DNA from: Aliiroseovarius sp.
Lineage (GTDB): Bacteria > Pseudomonadota > Alphaproteobacteria > Rhodobacterales > Rhodobacteraceae
Length of the DNA stretch: 64,000 bases
NCBI RefSeq assembly: GCF_030148435.1
Contig: NZ_JASBTN010000079.1
Location: 117,891 to 181,890 of the forward strand
Direction of reading: 5' to 3'
Shown: positions 16,882 through 25,423 of the stretch, in pieces
How positions within the stretch are numbered: position 1 is the first letter of the stretch
Layout: each line of letters opens with the position of its first letter
Made by a program: the position numbers and the translations under genes
Notes under the pieces: generated by a model
Seen by the model: only the letters and a program-made list of their open reading frames with translations
Databases searched by the model: none
What the model was told of the DNA's origin: nothing

Positions 16882-18510
16882 ATGGGCTGGATGAAGGACG
16901 AGACCGGATTGGACAAGCGCGCGGCAAACCATGTGCCGCTGACACCGCTGTCACATCTGCGCCGCGCGGCCAGCGTCTTTGCCGGGCGCGAGGCGCTGGT
17001 GCACGGGGATCGTCGCTTTACCTATGCCGAGTATCACGCGCGAGTCAGCCAGCTGGCCTCGGCGCTCGCAAAGGCCGGCGTGGCGCCGGGCGAGGTCGTC
17101 GCCACCGTCATTCCAAACACGTTGGCCCATGTCGAATCCTGCTTTGCCATCCCGGCCTGCGGGGCTGTTCTGAACACGATCAACATCCGGCTGGATGTGG
17201 ACACCGTGGCCTATATCCTCGATCACGGCGAGGCGAAGGTGGTTCTGGCCGACAGTCAGTTTCTGGGCCTTGTCGAAGCCGCGATCAAGCGCATGGAGGG
17301 CCCCGCGCCCATGGTGATCGAGGTGGGTGCGCCCGAGGCGGGCCACCCTGCCAGCGGCAACTACCCGGAATACGAGGCATTCATGGCGGATGGCGACCCC
17401 GGTTTCGACTGGATCATGCCGCAGGATGAATGGGAAAGCCTCGCGCTGAATTACACCTCCGGCACCACCGGGCGGCCCAAGGGCGTGGTCTATCACCACC
17501 GCGGCGCCTATCTGATGACCATGGGCACGCCGATCAGCTGGAATATGGGGCTCTATCCGAAATACCTGACCATCGTGCCGCTGTTTCACTGCAACAACTG
17601 GAACCACAGCTGGATGATGCCGCTGGTCGGCGGCACCATCGTCACCTGCCGTGACGTGACCGCCAAGGCGATTTATGACGCGATCGCGGATGAGGGCGTG
17701 ACCCATTTCGGTGGCGCCCCCATTGTGCTGAATACGATCATCAACGCGCCAAAAGACCACCGTCGCGATTTCGACCACGTGGTCGAAGTCTTTACCGCCG
17801 GCGCCCCGCCGCCCGCCGCCACCCTGGCCGCGATCGAGCCGCTGGGCTTCAACGTCACCCAGGTCTACGGTCTGACCGAAACCTATGGCCATATCACCGA
17901 AACCACCTGGAACGGGCCGGAATGGGACGGGCTGGAACAGGCCGAAAAGGCCGCGATCAAGGCGCGCACCGGGGTGGCCATGCCGATGATGGAACATGTT
18001 ACCGTGATGGATGAACACCTGGTGCAGGTGCCGATGGACAGCCAGACCGCGGGCGAGATCATGATCCGCGGCAATTCGGTGATGAAGGGCTATCTGAAGA
18101 ACCCCGAAGCGACCGAGGAAGCCTTCGCGGGCGGTTATTTCCATTCCGGCGACGTGGCGGTGCAGCACCCGGACGGCTACATCCAGATCACCGACCGGGC
18201 CAAGGACATCATCATCTCGGGCGGCGAGAACGTGTCCTCGGTCGAGGTCGAAGGTGTGCTCATGCACCACCCGGCTGTCTCGCTCTGCGCGGTGGTGGCG
18301 AAACCGGACGACAAATGGGGCGAGGTGCCCTGTGCCTTCGTCGAGCTGAAAGAGGATGAAGAGGTGGACGAGGCCGTGCTGATCGCCTTCGTGCGCGAAC
18401 GGCTGGCCGGGTTCAAGACGCCCAAGCTGGTGGTCTTTACCGACCTGCCCAAGACCTCGACCGGCAAGATCCAGAAATTCGAGCTGCGCAAGGTGGCGAA
18501 GGGGATGTGA
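16882..18510 (+). CDS. Acyl-CoA ligase of the ANL family, DmdB-like
   Basis: 542 residues, an AMP-forming acyl-CoA synthetase. P-loop YTSGTTGRPKG, YGLTETYGH, the hinge region DRAKDIIISGGENVSS and C-terminal PKTSTGKIQK are intact, so it should be active. Overall pattern (LFHCNNWNH, IKARTGVAMPMM) is that of medium-chain and methylmercaptopropionate ligases (DmdB clade) common in Roseobacters; the exact acid is not certain and other short or medium acids are possible. GGAGGAAG precedes the ATG. It stands alone, with the EamA transporter divergent and a sulfotransferase-like gene 48 bp downstream. Confidence 0.85.
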   Translation: MGWMKDETGLDKRAANHVPLTPLSHLRRAASVFAGREALVHGDRRFTYAEYHARVSQLASALAKAGVAPGEVVATVIPNTLAHVESCFAIPACGAVLNTINIRLDVDTVAYILDHGEAKVVLADSQFLGLVEAAIKRMEGPAPMVIEVGAPEAGHPASGNYPEYEAFMADGDPGFDWIMPQDEWESLALNYTSGTTGRPKGVVYHHRGAYLMTMGTPISWNMGLYPKYLTIVPLFHCNNWNHSWMMPLVGGTIVTCRDVTAKAIYDAIADEGVTHFGGAPIVLNTIINAPKDHRRDFDHVVEVFTAGAPPPAATLAAIEPLGFNVTQVYGLTETYGHITETTWNGPEWDGLEQAEKAAIKARTGVAMPMMEHVTVMDEHLVQVPMDSQTAGEIMIRGNSVMKGYLKNPEATEEAFAGGYFHSGDVAVQHPDGYIQITDRAKDIIISGGENVSSVEVEGVLMHHPAVSLCAVVAKPDDKWGEVPCAFVELKEDEEVDEAVLIAFVRERLAGFKTPKLVVFTDLPKTSTGKIQKFELRKVAKGM

Positions 18511-18558
18511 GCCACCCGGACGCTTTGAAAAATCCGGTGCCCCCTCTAGGGTGAACCC

Positions 18559-19209
18559 ATGATCCTGTCGCGCGGACGCAATTACCTGTTTGTCCATGCC
18601 CCCAAGACCGGGGGCACGGCGCTGTCGCTCGCGCTGGAAAACCGCGCGATGAAAGATGACATCCTCTTGGGCGACACGCCCAAGGCCATTCGCAGGCGCG
18701 GACGGGTCAAGGGGGTGAACAGTTCCGGGCGGCTATGGAAACATTCGATGCTGTCCGACCTCTACGGGTTGATCACGCCCGAGGAGGTCGACCGGCTCTT
18801 CATTTTCACCCTCGTGCGCAATCCCTGGGACCGCATGGTCAGTTACTACCACTGGCTGCAGACCCAGATGTTCGACCACCCCGCCGTGGCCCTCGCGAAG
18901 ACCCTCGGGTTTTCGGATTTCGTCGCCCATCCACAGACCCTCGCCGCCATGCGCCTGGCCCCCTACGGCCGCTACGTGCGTGACCGCGACGGGCGGGAGC
19001 GGTGCAACCTGTTTCTGCGCCTTGAACAGGTCGATGTGGATCTGGCCGCGCTGGAGGACCACCTCGGGTTTCGCATCGGTCCGCTGCAGCGGATAAATGC
19101 CTCCCGGCGCGACCGCGACTATCGCCGCTATTACGATGACAGAACCCGCAGCCTTGTGGCTGAAGTCTGCGCCGGGGATATTTCCCGCTTCACCTACAGT
19201 TTCGATTGA
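18559..19209 (+). CDS. Sulfotransferase-family protein
   Basis: 216 residues. The PAPS 5'-phosphosulfate loop reads FVHAPKTGGTALS (residues 11-23) and the 3'-phosphate motif reads TLVRNPWDRMVSYYHW (about 90-105), the two signatures of the sulfotransferase family 2 fold. Bacterial members sulfate glycans or small molecules, and many Roseobacter members have no known acceptor. Close linkage to the upstream acyl-CoA ligase (48 bp) could mean co-transcription, but no functional link is evident. Confidence 0.75.
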   Translation: MILSRGRNYLFVHAPKTGGTALSLALENRAMKDDILLGDTPKAIRRRGRVKGVNSSGRLWKHSMLSDLYGLITPEEVDRLFIFTLVRNPWDRMVSYYHWLQTQMFDHPAVALAKTLGFSDFVAHPQTLAAMRLAPYGRYVRDRDGRERCNLFLRLEQVDVDLAALEDHLGFRIGPLQRINASRRDRDYRRYYDDRTRSLVAEVCAGDISRFTYSFD

Positions 19210-19435
19210 GCACGGGCTCGCGGGGGCGGGGCATTGCCGGCGGCGGAGACAATTCCAGCGTGTTCCCTGCATTTTCCCGGATGTGGCAACTCTGCCCCAT
19301 TCTTGCCCCGACCGTGTCCAACTCCGGTCCAGAGAGTTTGGAAACTCTTAACCAATACTGCCGCTTCGGACTGCCACCCGGACATAGCGGCGGGTGCCGG
19401 GCTGCGTCCCGGTTCGGTGAAAAGGGGATGAGACA

Positions 19436-20155
19436 ATGTTCGGTCTGCGCCGAAAAAACCTCCGCGAGATGGAGGAGTTGCCCGGTCCGGACGGTGCCTT
19501 TGGGGAGGCGCCGTCAGGGGCAGGGGCCAGCCAGCTGCACGGGTTCGCGGCGGGCACGGTCGTGGCCACTCACCTGGGCTGGCGGCCGGTCGAGGCTGTG
19601 ACAATCGGCGATTATGTCATGACCTTCGACAATGACATGCAGCCGATCACCGCTGTGACCCGTGGGGCTTCTTGCCTGGCGACGGGCGACTTTCCCGAAC
19701 ATCTTCTGCCGATCGAGGTGCCCGCCGGGGTGCTGGGCAATGACCGCACCATGATCGTGCTGCCCGAACAGAGCGTGATGGTGGAAAGCGATGCTGCCGA
19801 GGAGCTGCTGGGCGATCCCTTCGCCCTGATCCCGGCGCGGGCGCTCCTGGGTTTTCGTGGCATCGACCTTTTGCACCCTGCGCATCCCATCGACGTCGTG
19901 ACGCTTCATTTCGAACAGGACCAGGTGATCTATGCCGATGGCGGGGCGCTGGTGTTCTGCTCGGCGGCAATTTTCGGTGTGGCCAGTGTGGACTTCATGT
20001 CAGACCAGAAAATCCCGGTGCCCTACCAGGTGCTGGATCGTGACCGGGCCGAGCTTTTGGCCGATATGATGGCCTGGGACGAGGAGGATCCAAGCCCCCC
20101 CGTGCCGGTTCACGAAGACGCGGGCTGGCAAAAGGCCGCGACACATGTGCTGTGA
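19436..20155 (+). CDS. Hint-domain protein (first of a pair), nucleophile Cys absent
   Basis: 239 residues. From about residue 35 it follows the Hedgehog/intein (Hint_2) pattern: GFAAGTVVATHLGWRPVEAV, GDYVMTFDNDMQPITAV, then LPEQSVMVES and a C-terminal beta region. The usual first residue before F-x-x-G-T in Rhodobacteraceae members is Cys; here it is Gly, so autoprocessing is not expected. No signal peptide is seen. The 226-bp upstream gap shows no other gene. A paralogue lies 266 bp downstream; the two share WRPVE-GD-D-G-Q/R-I order and an LPAxALxGFRGI-like segment. Function unknown. Confidence 0.75.
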   Translation: MFGLRRKNLREMEELPGPDGAFGEAPSGAGASQLHGFAAGTVVATHLGWRPVEAVTIGDYVMTFDNDMQPITAVTRGASCLATGDFPEHLLPIEVPAGVLGNDRTMIVLPEQSVMVESDAAEELLGDPFALIPARALLGFRGIDLLHPAHPIDVVTLHFEQDQVIYADGGALVFCSAAIFGVASVDFMSDQKIPVPYQVLDRDRAELLADMMAWDEEDPSPPVPVHEDAGWQKAATHVL

Positions 20156-20421
20156 GAGGTGATTCTCCGAGGGCAAACGCGGGCTGATTTTCGCGCAACA
20201 ATCCCCGCTTTCTCCGCCGCATGGTTGACAGGCGGTTAACGACTGTTTCCACCCGATCATCAAAATGCCGCAATCCCCCGGGGATTGGGGCCGGTGCCGA
20301 AATGATGCCACAATCTGGCCTGAAAGCGGGCGAAATCATGGCAGATTTCGGGTGCTCCCTTTTCTCATCGCCCTTCGGGGCCCGGCCCGGATGCCGGATG
20401 GATCAGATCAGGAGAGACACC

Positions 20422-21030
20422 ATGTTCATGCAATCCCACACCGCTTTCGCCCAGGCCCAGCCGGTTGAGCTGGACATCCTTTCGCACGGCCAAATTCGCG
20501 CCCGTGGCGGGCTGGTGGCCGGAACCCGGCTTGAAGCGGCCGACGGCTGGCGCCCGGTGGAGCGGCTGATGCGCGGTGACGCGGTCTATACGCTCGATGG
20601 CGGACTGCGGCAAATCATTGATATAAAACGTGAAGACCTGATCCCGCCGCGCCGGATCATGGTGCCGGGCGGGGCGCTGGACAACTGCGCCGGGATGGCT
20701 CTGCTGCCCGGTCAGCACGTGCTGATCGAGGCCGGGATCGCCGAGGATGCATTCGGCTCGCCCCTTGTTCTCCTGCCCGCCGCCGCGCTGGCCGGTTATC
20801 GTGGCATACATTGGCAAGAAGGGCAGGACCGTGTCGAGATCGTGACCCTGGGCTTTGAGGAAGATGAGGTGGTTTATGGCAATACCGGGGCGCTTTTGCA
20901 CTGTCCCGCGACCACCTGCATGGGCGAAAGCGCGCCGCAGTCGGATTTCTTTACCGTTCTGGGGATGAAACAGGCCCGCGCGCTGGTGGGGCTCCTGTCA
21001 CACGGCAGCCCGTTCGCCCGGGCGGCCTGA
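20422..21030 (+). CDS. Hint-domain protein (second of a pair), nucleophile Cys absent
   Basis: 202 residues. The Hint core starts at about residue 30: GGLVAGTRLEAADGWRPVER, GDAVYTLDGGLRQIIDI, LLPGQHVLIEAG, LLPAAALAGYRGIHW and VTLGFEEDEVVYGNTGALLHC. As in its neighbour, the residue that should be the catalytic Cys is Gly. The start at 20422 follows AGGAGAGACACC; the longer frame upstream is not family-like. The 266-bp gap to the first copy holds only a short palindrome (AATCCCCCGGGGATT near 20271) and no gene. Tandem duplication followed by divergence is the likely origin. Confidence 0.75.
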   Translation: MFMQSHTAFAQAQPVELDILSHGQIRARGGLVAGTRLEAADGWRPVERLMRGDAVYTLDGGLRQIIDIKREDLIPPRRIMVPGGALDNCAGMALLPGQHVLIEAGIAEDAFGSPLVLLPAAALAGYRGIHWQEGQDRVEIVTLGFEEDEVVYGNTGALLHCPATTCMGESAPQSDFFTVLGMKQARALVGLLSHGSPFARAA

Positions 21031-21107
21031 CCGGCGCGAAAGGGCGTCCCGCAGGCGGTGCCCCTGTTGCGCAGGAAACCGGGAACGGCAGGTCTGCCCG
21101 TCCGTAT

Positions 21108-21323
21108 TCAGGCCAGGAAGATGCCCAGCACAACGACCATCAGTCCGAGGGTCGACAGGGCCAGCGCGCCCATGTTCAGGACCAGCGCCTTCTGCATGCG
21201 GGCCTTCAGGGCGTCCTCTTCCAGCCCCGCCTTCCTGGCGCGCATAACCAGCAGGGCCGAGGCCACAAGCCCGACCAGGCCGATGATCGAGACGATCGCA
21301 CCGATGATGATGAGCCAATCCAT
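21108..21323 (-). CDS. Small two-helix membrane protein
   Basis: 71 residues. Two hydrophobic helices (about 3-26 and 48-71) flank a charged loop RARKAGLEEDALKARMQKAL, so both ends are on the same side of the membrane. A good GGAGGCTCCC site precedes the ATG at 21323. Looks like a conserved small membrane protein of the family Rhodobacteraceae; function unknown. Divergent from gapR. Confidence 0.65.
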   Translation of the reverse strand: MDWLIIIGAIVSIIGLVGLVASALLVMRARKAGLEEDALKARMQKALVLNMGALALSTLGLMVVVLGIFLA

Positions 21324-21450
21324 GGGAGCCTCCGGGATGAGTTGCGCGTCCGTGCGGCTCTGCGCCTAACCCGTGGGGCCAGCGTGCGCAACCCCTTGAA
21401 GCCCCGGCGGCCCTTGGGTAGTCAGGGGCATTGCCCACCCGGAGGATCCC

Positions 21451-21717
21451 ATGGACGGTATGGAAGAAGAGCACAAACCCTCGAGCTACCGTGTTACGGC
21501 CGACGAACTGCGCCAGTTCATAGAGCGGTTCGAACGGCTGGACGCCGAGAAGAAGGACATTGCCGAGCAGCAGAAAGAGGTGATGGCCGAAGCCAAGTCG
21601 CGCGGCTATGACACCAAGGTCATGCGCAAGGTGATCGCGCTGCGCAAACGCGACCGAGACGACATCGCCGAGGAAGAGGCGATCCTGGACATGTACAAGG
21701 AAGCGCTGGGCATGTGA
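21451..21717 (+). CDS. gapR: GapR family nucleoid-associated protein (DUF2312)
   Basis: 88 residues, the full family length. The pattern ADELRQFIERFERLDAEKK, then VMAEAKSRGYDTKVMRK, and the end DMYKEALGM match GapR, the alphaproteobacterial protein that binds AT-rich, overtwisted DNA ahead of replication and transcription forks and is essential in Caulobacter. The first half is a coiled coil, the second the DNA-clamping helices. GGAGGATCCC precedes the ATG at 21451. Followed by a strong terminator, so a single-gene unit. Confidence 0.92.
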   Translation: MDGMEEEHKPSSYRVTADELRQFIERFERLDAEKKDIAEQQKEVMAEAKSRGYDTKVMRKVIALRKRDRDDIAEEEAILDMYKEALGM

Positions 21718-21756
21718 GCCCGGCGGGGCGGTTTCCGCCCGTTCCCCAGAACAGTG

Positions 21757-21788
21757 GCCCCGTTCACGCCGGTGAGCGGGGTTTTTTA
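21757..21788 (+). terminator. Rho-independent terminator after gapR
   Basis: CCCCGTTCAC pairs with GTGAGCGGGG around a GCCG loop and is followed by six T (21782-21787). Confidence 0.88.
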
Positions 21789-22155
21789 TTTGGTTGTGCT
21801 GGTTTCGTGAACGCACGGCGCGCGCCGCATGGGGTGGATGGGGGCGCTGCCCCCGCGGCAGACCCTGCAGGGCCTGCCGCTCCCCCGGGATATTTTTGGC
21901 AAGATAAAGAGGGGAGGCCGGCGCGCGGTCGGCCCGGTCACGTGAGGCGGGCAAGGGACCGGGCGGGCGCGGTGCAGGGGGCGCTTGTTTCCGACCCGCG
22001 CCGCCCGGCCCGGGGGAGGGAGAGGGCGTTTGGCGTGCAGGCGGAGGTGGCACAGGACCGCTTTTCGCCTGAGACGCGCCCTTCGGCATGGCAGCCCGCC
22101 TCGATCCGTGCTTCGGGGGCAGCCGGGTGTGGTCGTGCAGGGGCGGTCCGGTCGG
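21789..22155. other. Gene-free stretch between gapR and 22156
   Basis: About 370 bp. Open frames here have no family-like sequence or convincing ribosome site. The stretch holds a GC-rich hairpin GGGGGCG/CTGCCCCC near 21838-21855 and one copy of the interspersed GGATATTT element; the rest shows nothing I can name. Confidence 0.6.
21882..21909 (+). repeat. Interspersed repeat copy 1 (GGGATATTTTTGGCAAGATAAAG)
   Basis: Element of form (C)CGGGATATTT-TTGG-C-AAGATAAAG. Related copies are at 49548-49579 and 54222-54245. All three are in convergent intergenic gaps and in the same orientation. In this copy it follows the GGGGGCGCTGCCCCCG hairpin. Confidence 0.6.
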
Positions 22156-23034
22156 TCACGCCGTCAGCAGCGTTACCCCGTGGAGTCGTTTCACCTCCAG
22201 CATGTCGTCGTCACAGGCCTCTGTCATCTCGGCAACCAGGTCCGCGCTCCAGCCGGGCAGGTCGACTTCTTCCTCGATCTCGTCGTCCAGGGCGAATTTG
22301 TCCAGGAAGGCCGACAGGATGCGGCGGCGCTGGATCTCGGTCTGGGCCGGGTGGGTCTTCATGTAGGCGCGCAGGCGTTTCATGCCCTCCTGGGCGGTGA
22401 TCCGGCTCATGACATCCAGCCCGCCCTTCAGCGCCACGGACGGGTCCAGCCCGGTAATTTCGTGCAACAGTTCCTTCCAGATCAGCGGTGTATCCTCGTT
22501 ACACCAGACCGTGACCGGGCAATCCGGATTGGCTTCGCGGATGGCGTGGATCACGTCGGACCAGTAAAGCGCATGGGGGCGGAAACGGGACAGGAACTCT
22601 GTCAGCTCCATGGTGTTCGACAGCCGGGTCCAGAGCTCGGGGACGAAGCTGGCCGGGTCGCGCAGGCCTATGAAGAATTCGACCGGGTTGTCGGGAAAGA
22701 GGTTGCGCAGCCATTGCGTGTTGCGCGCCGCCATCGGGTAGAGAGCGCCGCCCTCCAGCGCCTTTTTCGGGCCGCCCAGGAAATTGTCATGCGACAGGAT
22801 CAGCCGATCTGCTTCGTCCACGTCCAGCATCGCGTCCAGCAGCATGTCCTGCGTGTCGCGATTTGCGGGCTGGCCGGCCAGTTTCGGCACGACATCGGAC
22901 AGGAGCTTGCGATATCGCCCCGGTCCCGGCACGATCACACCTTCCTCTGCCAGACGGCCCTTGTTCTTGAGCAGGGATTTCACCAGCAGGTCGTCGTCGG
23001 TGCAATGGGCGCCGAGGTGGAACGAGATGTGCAT
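22156..23034 (-). CDS. Conserved hypothetical protein (sulfotransferase-like fold possible)
   Basis: 292 residues, start MHISFHLGAHCTDDDLLVKS at 23034. The opening strand-loop resembles the phosphate-binding start of sulfotransferase-like proteins, but the loop reads GAHCTDDDLL instead of K-T-G-T-T, so PAPS binding is doubtful. Later parts include ILSHDNFLGGPKKAL and FFIGLRDPASFVPEL, the latter placed like the sulfotransferase V-R-D-P segment. No signal peptide or membrane helix. Acidic C-terminal third. It is divergent from the permease gene at 23124. I do not recognise a specific family. Confidence 0.6.
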   Translation of the reverse strand: MHISFHLGAHCTDDDLLVKSLLKNKGRLAEEGVIVPGPGRYRKLLSDVVPKLAGQPANRDTQDMLLDAMLDVDEADRLILSHDNFLGGPKKALEGGALYPMAARNTQWLRNLFPDNPVEFFIGLRDPASFVPELWTRLSNTMELTEFLSRFRPHALYWSDVIHAIREANPDCPVTVWCNEDTPLIWKELLHEITGLDPSVALKGGLDVMSRITAQEGMKRLRAYMKTHPAQTEIQRRRILSAFLDKFALDDEIEEEVDLPGWSADLVAEMTEACDDDMLEVKRLHGVTLLTA

Positions 23035-23123
23035 GTTGTGCGGTCCGGGCCTGATCCGTGAGAGTTGCCCCACTATATGGCGCTTCTCTGGACAGGCAAA
23101 CCGGTTTGGCGTAGAGCCGGGGC

Positions 23124-24794
23124 ATGACCGAGCAAAACACTCAGGCACCGACCGCCGCCCGTCAGACCCTGCACCTGCCCGACCGGTGGGGGCTGATCGC
23201 GCTCGTCATTGCCGCGACGGTGCTGGGGCCGATCCTGGCGATCCTGTGGATGGCCTTCAATCCGGTGGAAAACATCTGGCCGCACCTGATGGCGACGACC
23301 CTGCCGCGCTACCTGGCCACCACGCTGTTGCTGTGTCTGGGGGTCGGGCTGTTGTCGGCCTCGGTGGGCACCGGGGCGGCCTGGCTTGTGACCATGTACC
23401 GGTTCCCGGGCTCCCGGATCCTGCAATGGCTGCTGCTGTTTCCGCTGGCGATCCCGGCCTATGTGGGGGCCTATGCGCTGGTCGATTTCCTGGAATACGC
23501 AGGCCCGGTGCAAACGGCGATGCGCGACATGTTCGGCTGGCAGAACGCGCGCGACTACTGGTTTCCCGAAATCCGCTCGCTGGGCGCCGCCATTGTCGTT
23601 CTGGCCGCCGCACTGAACCCTTACGTTTTTCTGCTGGCCCGCGCGGCGTTTCGCGAACAGTCGGGATCCACCTTCGAAGTCGCCCGGGCCCTGGGGGCCG
23701 GCCCCTTTGCCCGGTTCTGGCGGGTCGGTCTGCCGCTGGCCCGTCCGGCCATCGCCGCCGGTGCCGCCATCGCGATGATGGAGACGGCGGCGGATTTCGG
23801 CGTGGTGGATTTCTTTGCGGTGCAGACCCTGACCACCGGCATCTTCTCGACCTGGCTCGAGGCGCATAACGCCGGCGGGGCGGCACAGATCGCGCTTGTG
23901 GTGCTGGTGCTGGTGCTGCTTCTGGTCGGTCTGGAGAAGCTCAGCCGCCGTCGGTCGCGCTTTTACAACCTGTCGCGCGCACAGCGCCCGATCGAGGCGA
24001 CGCGGCTGACCGGTCTGCCTGCGCTGCTGGCCTTTCTGCTCTGCGTCGTGCCCTTTGCCCTGGGCTTTGTCCTGCCGGTGGGGGTGATGCTCGGCCATGC
24101 GCTCGCAAATCCCGAAAGCTGGGTCGAGCCGGGGCTCGTGCGGGCCTTGTTCAACACCGTGACAGTGGGGGGGATTGCCGCCGTGGTGACAGTCACCGCC
24201 GCGCTGTTCCTGGTCTACGGGGTGCGCCTTGGCCGGTCGCGGGCGGCCACCGCGATCCTGCCCTTCACCACGCTTGGCTATGCGGCGCCGGGTGCGGTTC
24301 TGGGCGTGGGCATCCTGGTGCCGCTGGCCATCTTCGACAACTGGCAGGCCGATACGATCCTGGCGCTGACCGGCTGGGATCCCGGCCTGGTGCTGACCGG
24401 CACCGCCTTTGCCCTGGTGCTGGCTTATTGCGTGCGATTCTTCGCCATTGCCCAGGGGGCTGCGGATGCGGCGATGGGCCGGGTCAGCCCGAGCCTGCCG
24501 ATGGCCGCGCGCTCGTTGGGTAGGTCTGCCGGCGGGGCCCTGCGCGAGGTCTATGTGCCGCTGATCAGGGGGTCGGTCGGCACCGCGCTGCTGCTGGTTT
24601 TCGTGGACAGCGTGAAAGAGCTGCCCGCGACCCTTCTGCTGCGCCCGTTCAACTACAACACGCTGTCGACCCGGGTCTATGAACACGCCTCGCTGGAGCG
24701 GATCGGCGATGCCTCCCCGGCGGCGCTTCTGGTCAGTGCGGTCGGGCTGGTGGCGGTCGTGTTCATGGCGCGCTCGAACACCGAGATGACCTGA
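23124..24794 (+). CDS. Iron(III)-type ABC transporter permease (FbpB/AfuB-like), stand-alone
   Basis: 556 residues with about twelve membrane helices in two fused halves, each with a binding-protein-dependent permease EAA loop ([24 protein letters not shown] in the first half, [20 protein letters not shown] in the second). This is the fused layout of FbpB/SfuB ferric iron permeases. The partners, an ATPase and a periplasmic iron-binding protein, are not next to it: the hypothetical gene is divergent, and the downstream genes encode a molybdenum hydroxylase. They are probably elsewhere on the chromosome. Substrate by family: ferric iron, possibly other. Confidence 0.85.
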   Translation: MTEQNTQAPTAARQTLHLPDRWGLIALVIAATVLGPILAILWMAFNPVENIWPHLMATTLPRYLATTLLLCLGVGLLSASVGTGAAWLVTMYRFPGSRILQWLLLFPLAIPAYVGAYALVDFLEYAGPVQTAMRDMFGWQNARDYWFPEIRSLGAAIVVLAAALNPYVFLLARAAFREQSGSTFEVARALGAGPFARFWRVGLPLARPAIAAGAAIAMMETAADFGVVDFFAVQTLTTGIFSTWLEAHNAGGAAQIALVVLVLVLLLVGLEKLSRRRSRFYNLSRAQRPIEATRLTGLPALLAFLLCVVPFALGFVLPVGVMLGHALANPESWVEPGLVRALFNTVTVGGIAAVVTVTAALFLVYGVRLGRSRAATAILPFTTLGYAAPGAVLGVGILVPLAIFDNWQADTILALTGWDPGLVLTGTAFALVLAYCVRFFAIAQGAADAAMGRVSPSLPMAARSLGRSAGGALREVYVPLIRGSVGTALLLVFVDSVKELPATLLLRPFNYNTLSTRVYEHASLERIGDASPAALLVSAVGLVAVVFMARSNTEMT

Positions 24795-24958
24795 GGGCAG
24801 CATTGACCCGGCGTCCGGGGCTCCCCACCTTTCTGTCAGAGAGACCGGCCCCGTGGCGCGATGTCCCCGTCGATTGGCGCAATCCGTCAATGTTGACGGC
24901 GGGCCCGCGCGGCAGGGCCGCAAGTTCACTGTCTCCGGGCAGAACGGGAGAATGGCGC

Positions 24959-25420
24959 ATGAAACTGACGGTCAATGGGGTGAACCACGAGGTGGATGTC
25001 GAAGAGGACATGCCGCTGCTGTGGGTGCTGCGGGACGAGCTGGGCTACAAGGGGGTGAAATACGGCTGCGGCGTGGCCGCCTGCGGCTCCTGTACCGTGC
25101 ATGTGGATGGCGTGGCGGTGCGGTCCTGCCAGACCTTCGTCGGCGATGTCGAAGGCGCCGAGGTGACAACGATCGAAGGGCTGGGCCAGCCCGACGCGCT
25201 GCACGCGGTGCAGGCGGCCTGGATCTCCCACCAGGTTGCGCAATGCGGCTATTGCCAGTCCGGGCAGATCATGCAGGCGGCCAGTCTTCTGGCCGGGACA
25301 CCGGCCCCCACGGACGCGGAAATCGACGAGGCCATGGCTGGCAATCTCTGCCGCTGCGGCACCTATCCCCGTATCCGCGCGGCGATCCACACCGCCGCCA
25401 AGTCGCTGCAGGAGGGCTGA
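24959..25420 (+). CDS. [2Fe-2S] subunit of a molybdenum hydroxylase (IorA-like)
   Basis: 153 residues, small iron-sulfur subunit of the xanthine oxidase family. Plant-type cluster Cys in [18 protein letters not shown] with Cys further on (RSCQTF), and the second cluster Cys in CGYCQSGQ and [14 protein letters not shown]. Passes electrons from the Mo centre of the next gene product to an external acceptor. The start at 24959 fits the family ([13 protein letters not shown]). Three bases separate its stop from the next ATG, so the subunits are made together. No FAD subunit is present, as in isoquinoline 1-oxidoreductase. Confidence 0.92.
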   Translation: MKLTVNGVNHEVDVEEDMPLLWVLRDELGYKGVKYGCGVAACGSCTVHVDGVAVRSCQTFVGDVEGAEVTTIEGLGQPDALHAVQAAWISHQVAQCGYCQSGQIMQAASLLAGTPAPTDAEIDEAMAGNLCRCGTYPRIRAAIHTAAKSLQEG

Positions 25421-25423
25421 TTC

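Noticed and set aside
18559..19209. Simple P-loop kinase
   Set aside because: The loop APKTGGT together with VRNPWDRMVSYY fits the PAPS sites of sulfotransferases better than a Walker A motif.
20224..20260. Sigma-70 promoter (TTGACA at 20224) before the second Hint gene
   Set aside because: No acceptable -10 box at the right distance, and it is about 200 bp from the start.
21714..22400. Plus-strand frame across the gapR-22156 gap, and a 73-codon minus-strand frame at 21938-22159
   Set aside because: Low-complexity Pro/Arg/Ala sequence, partly over the interspersed repeat and terminator; no ribosome site.
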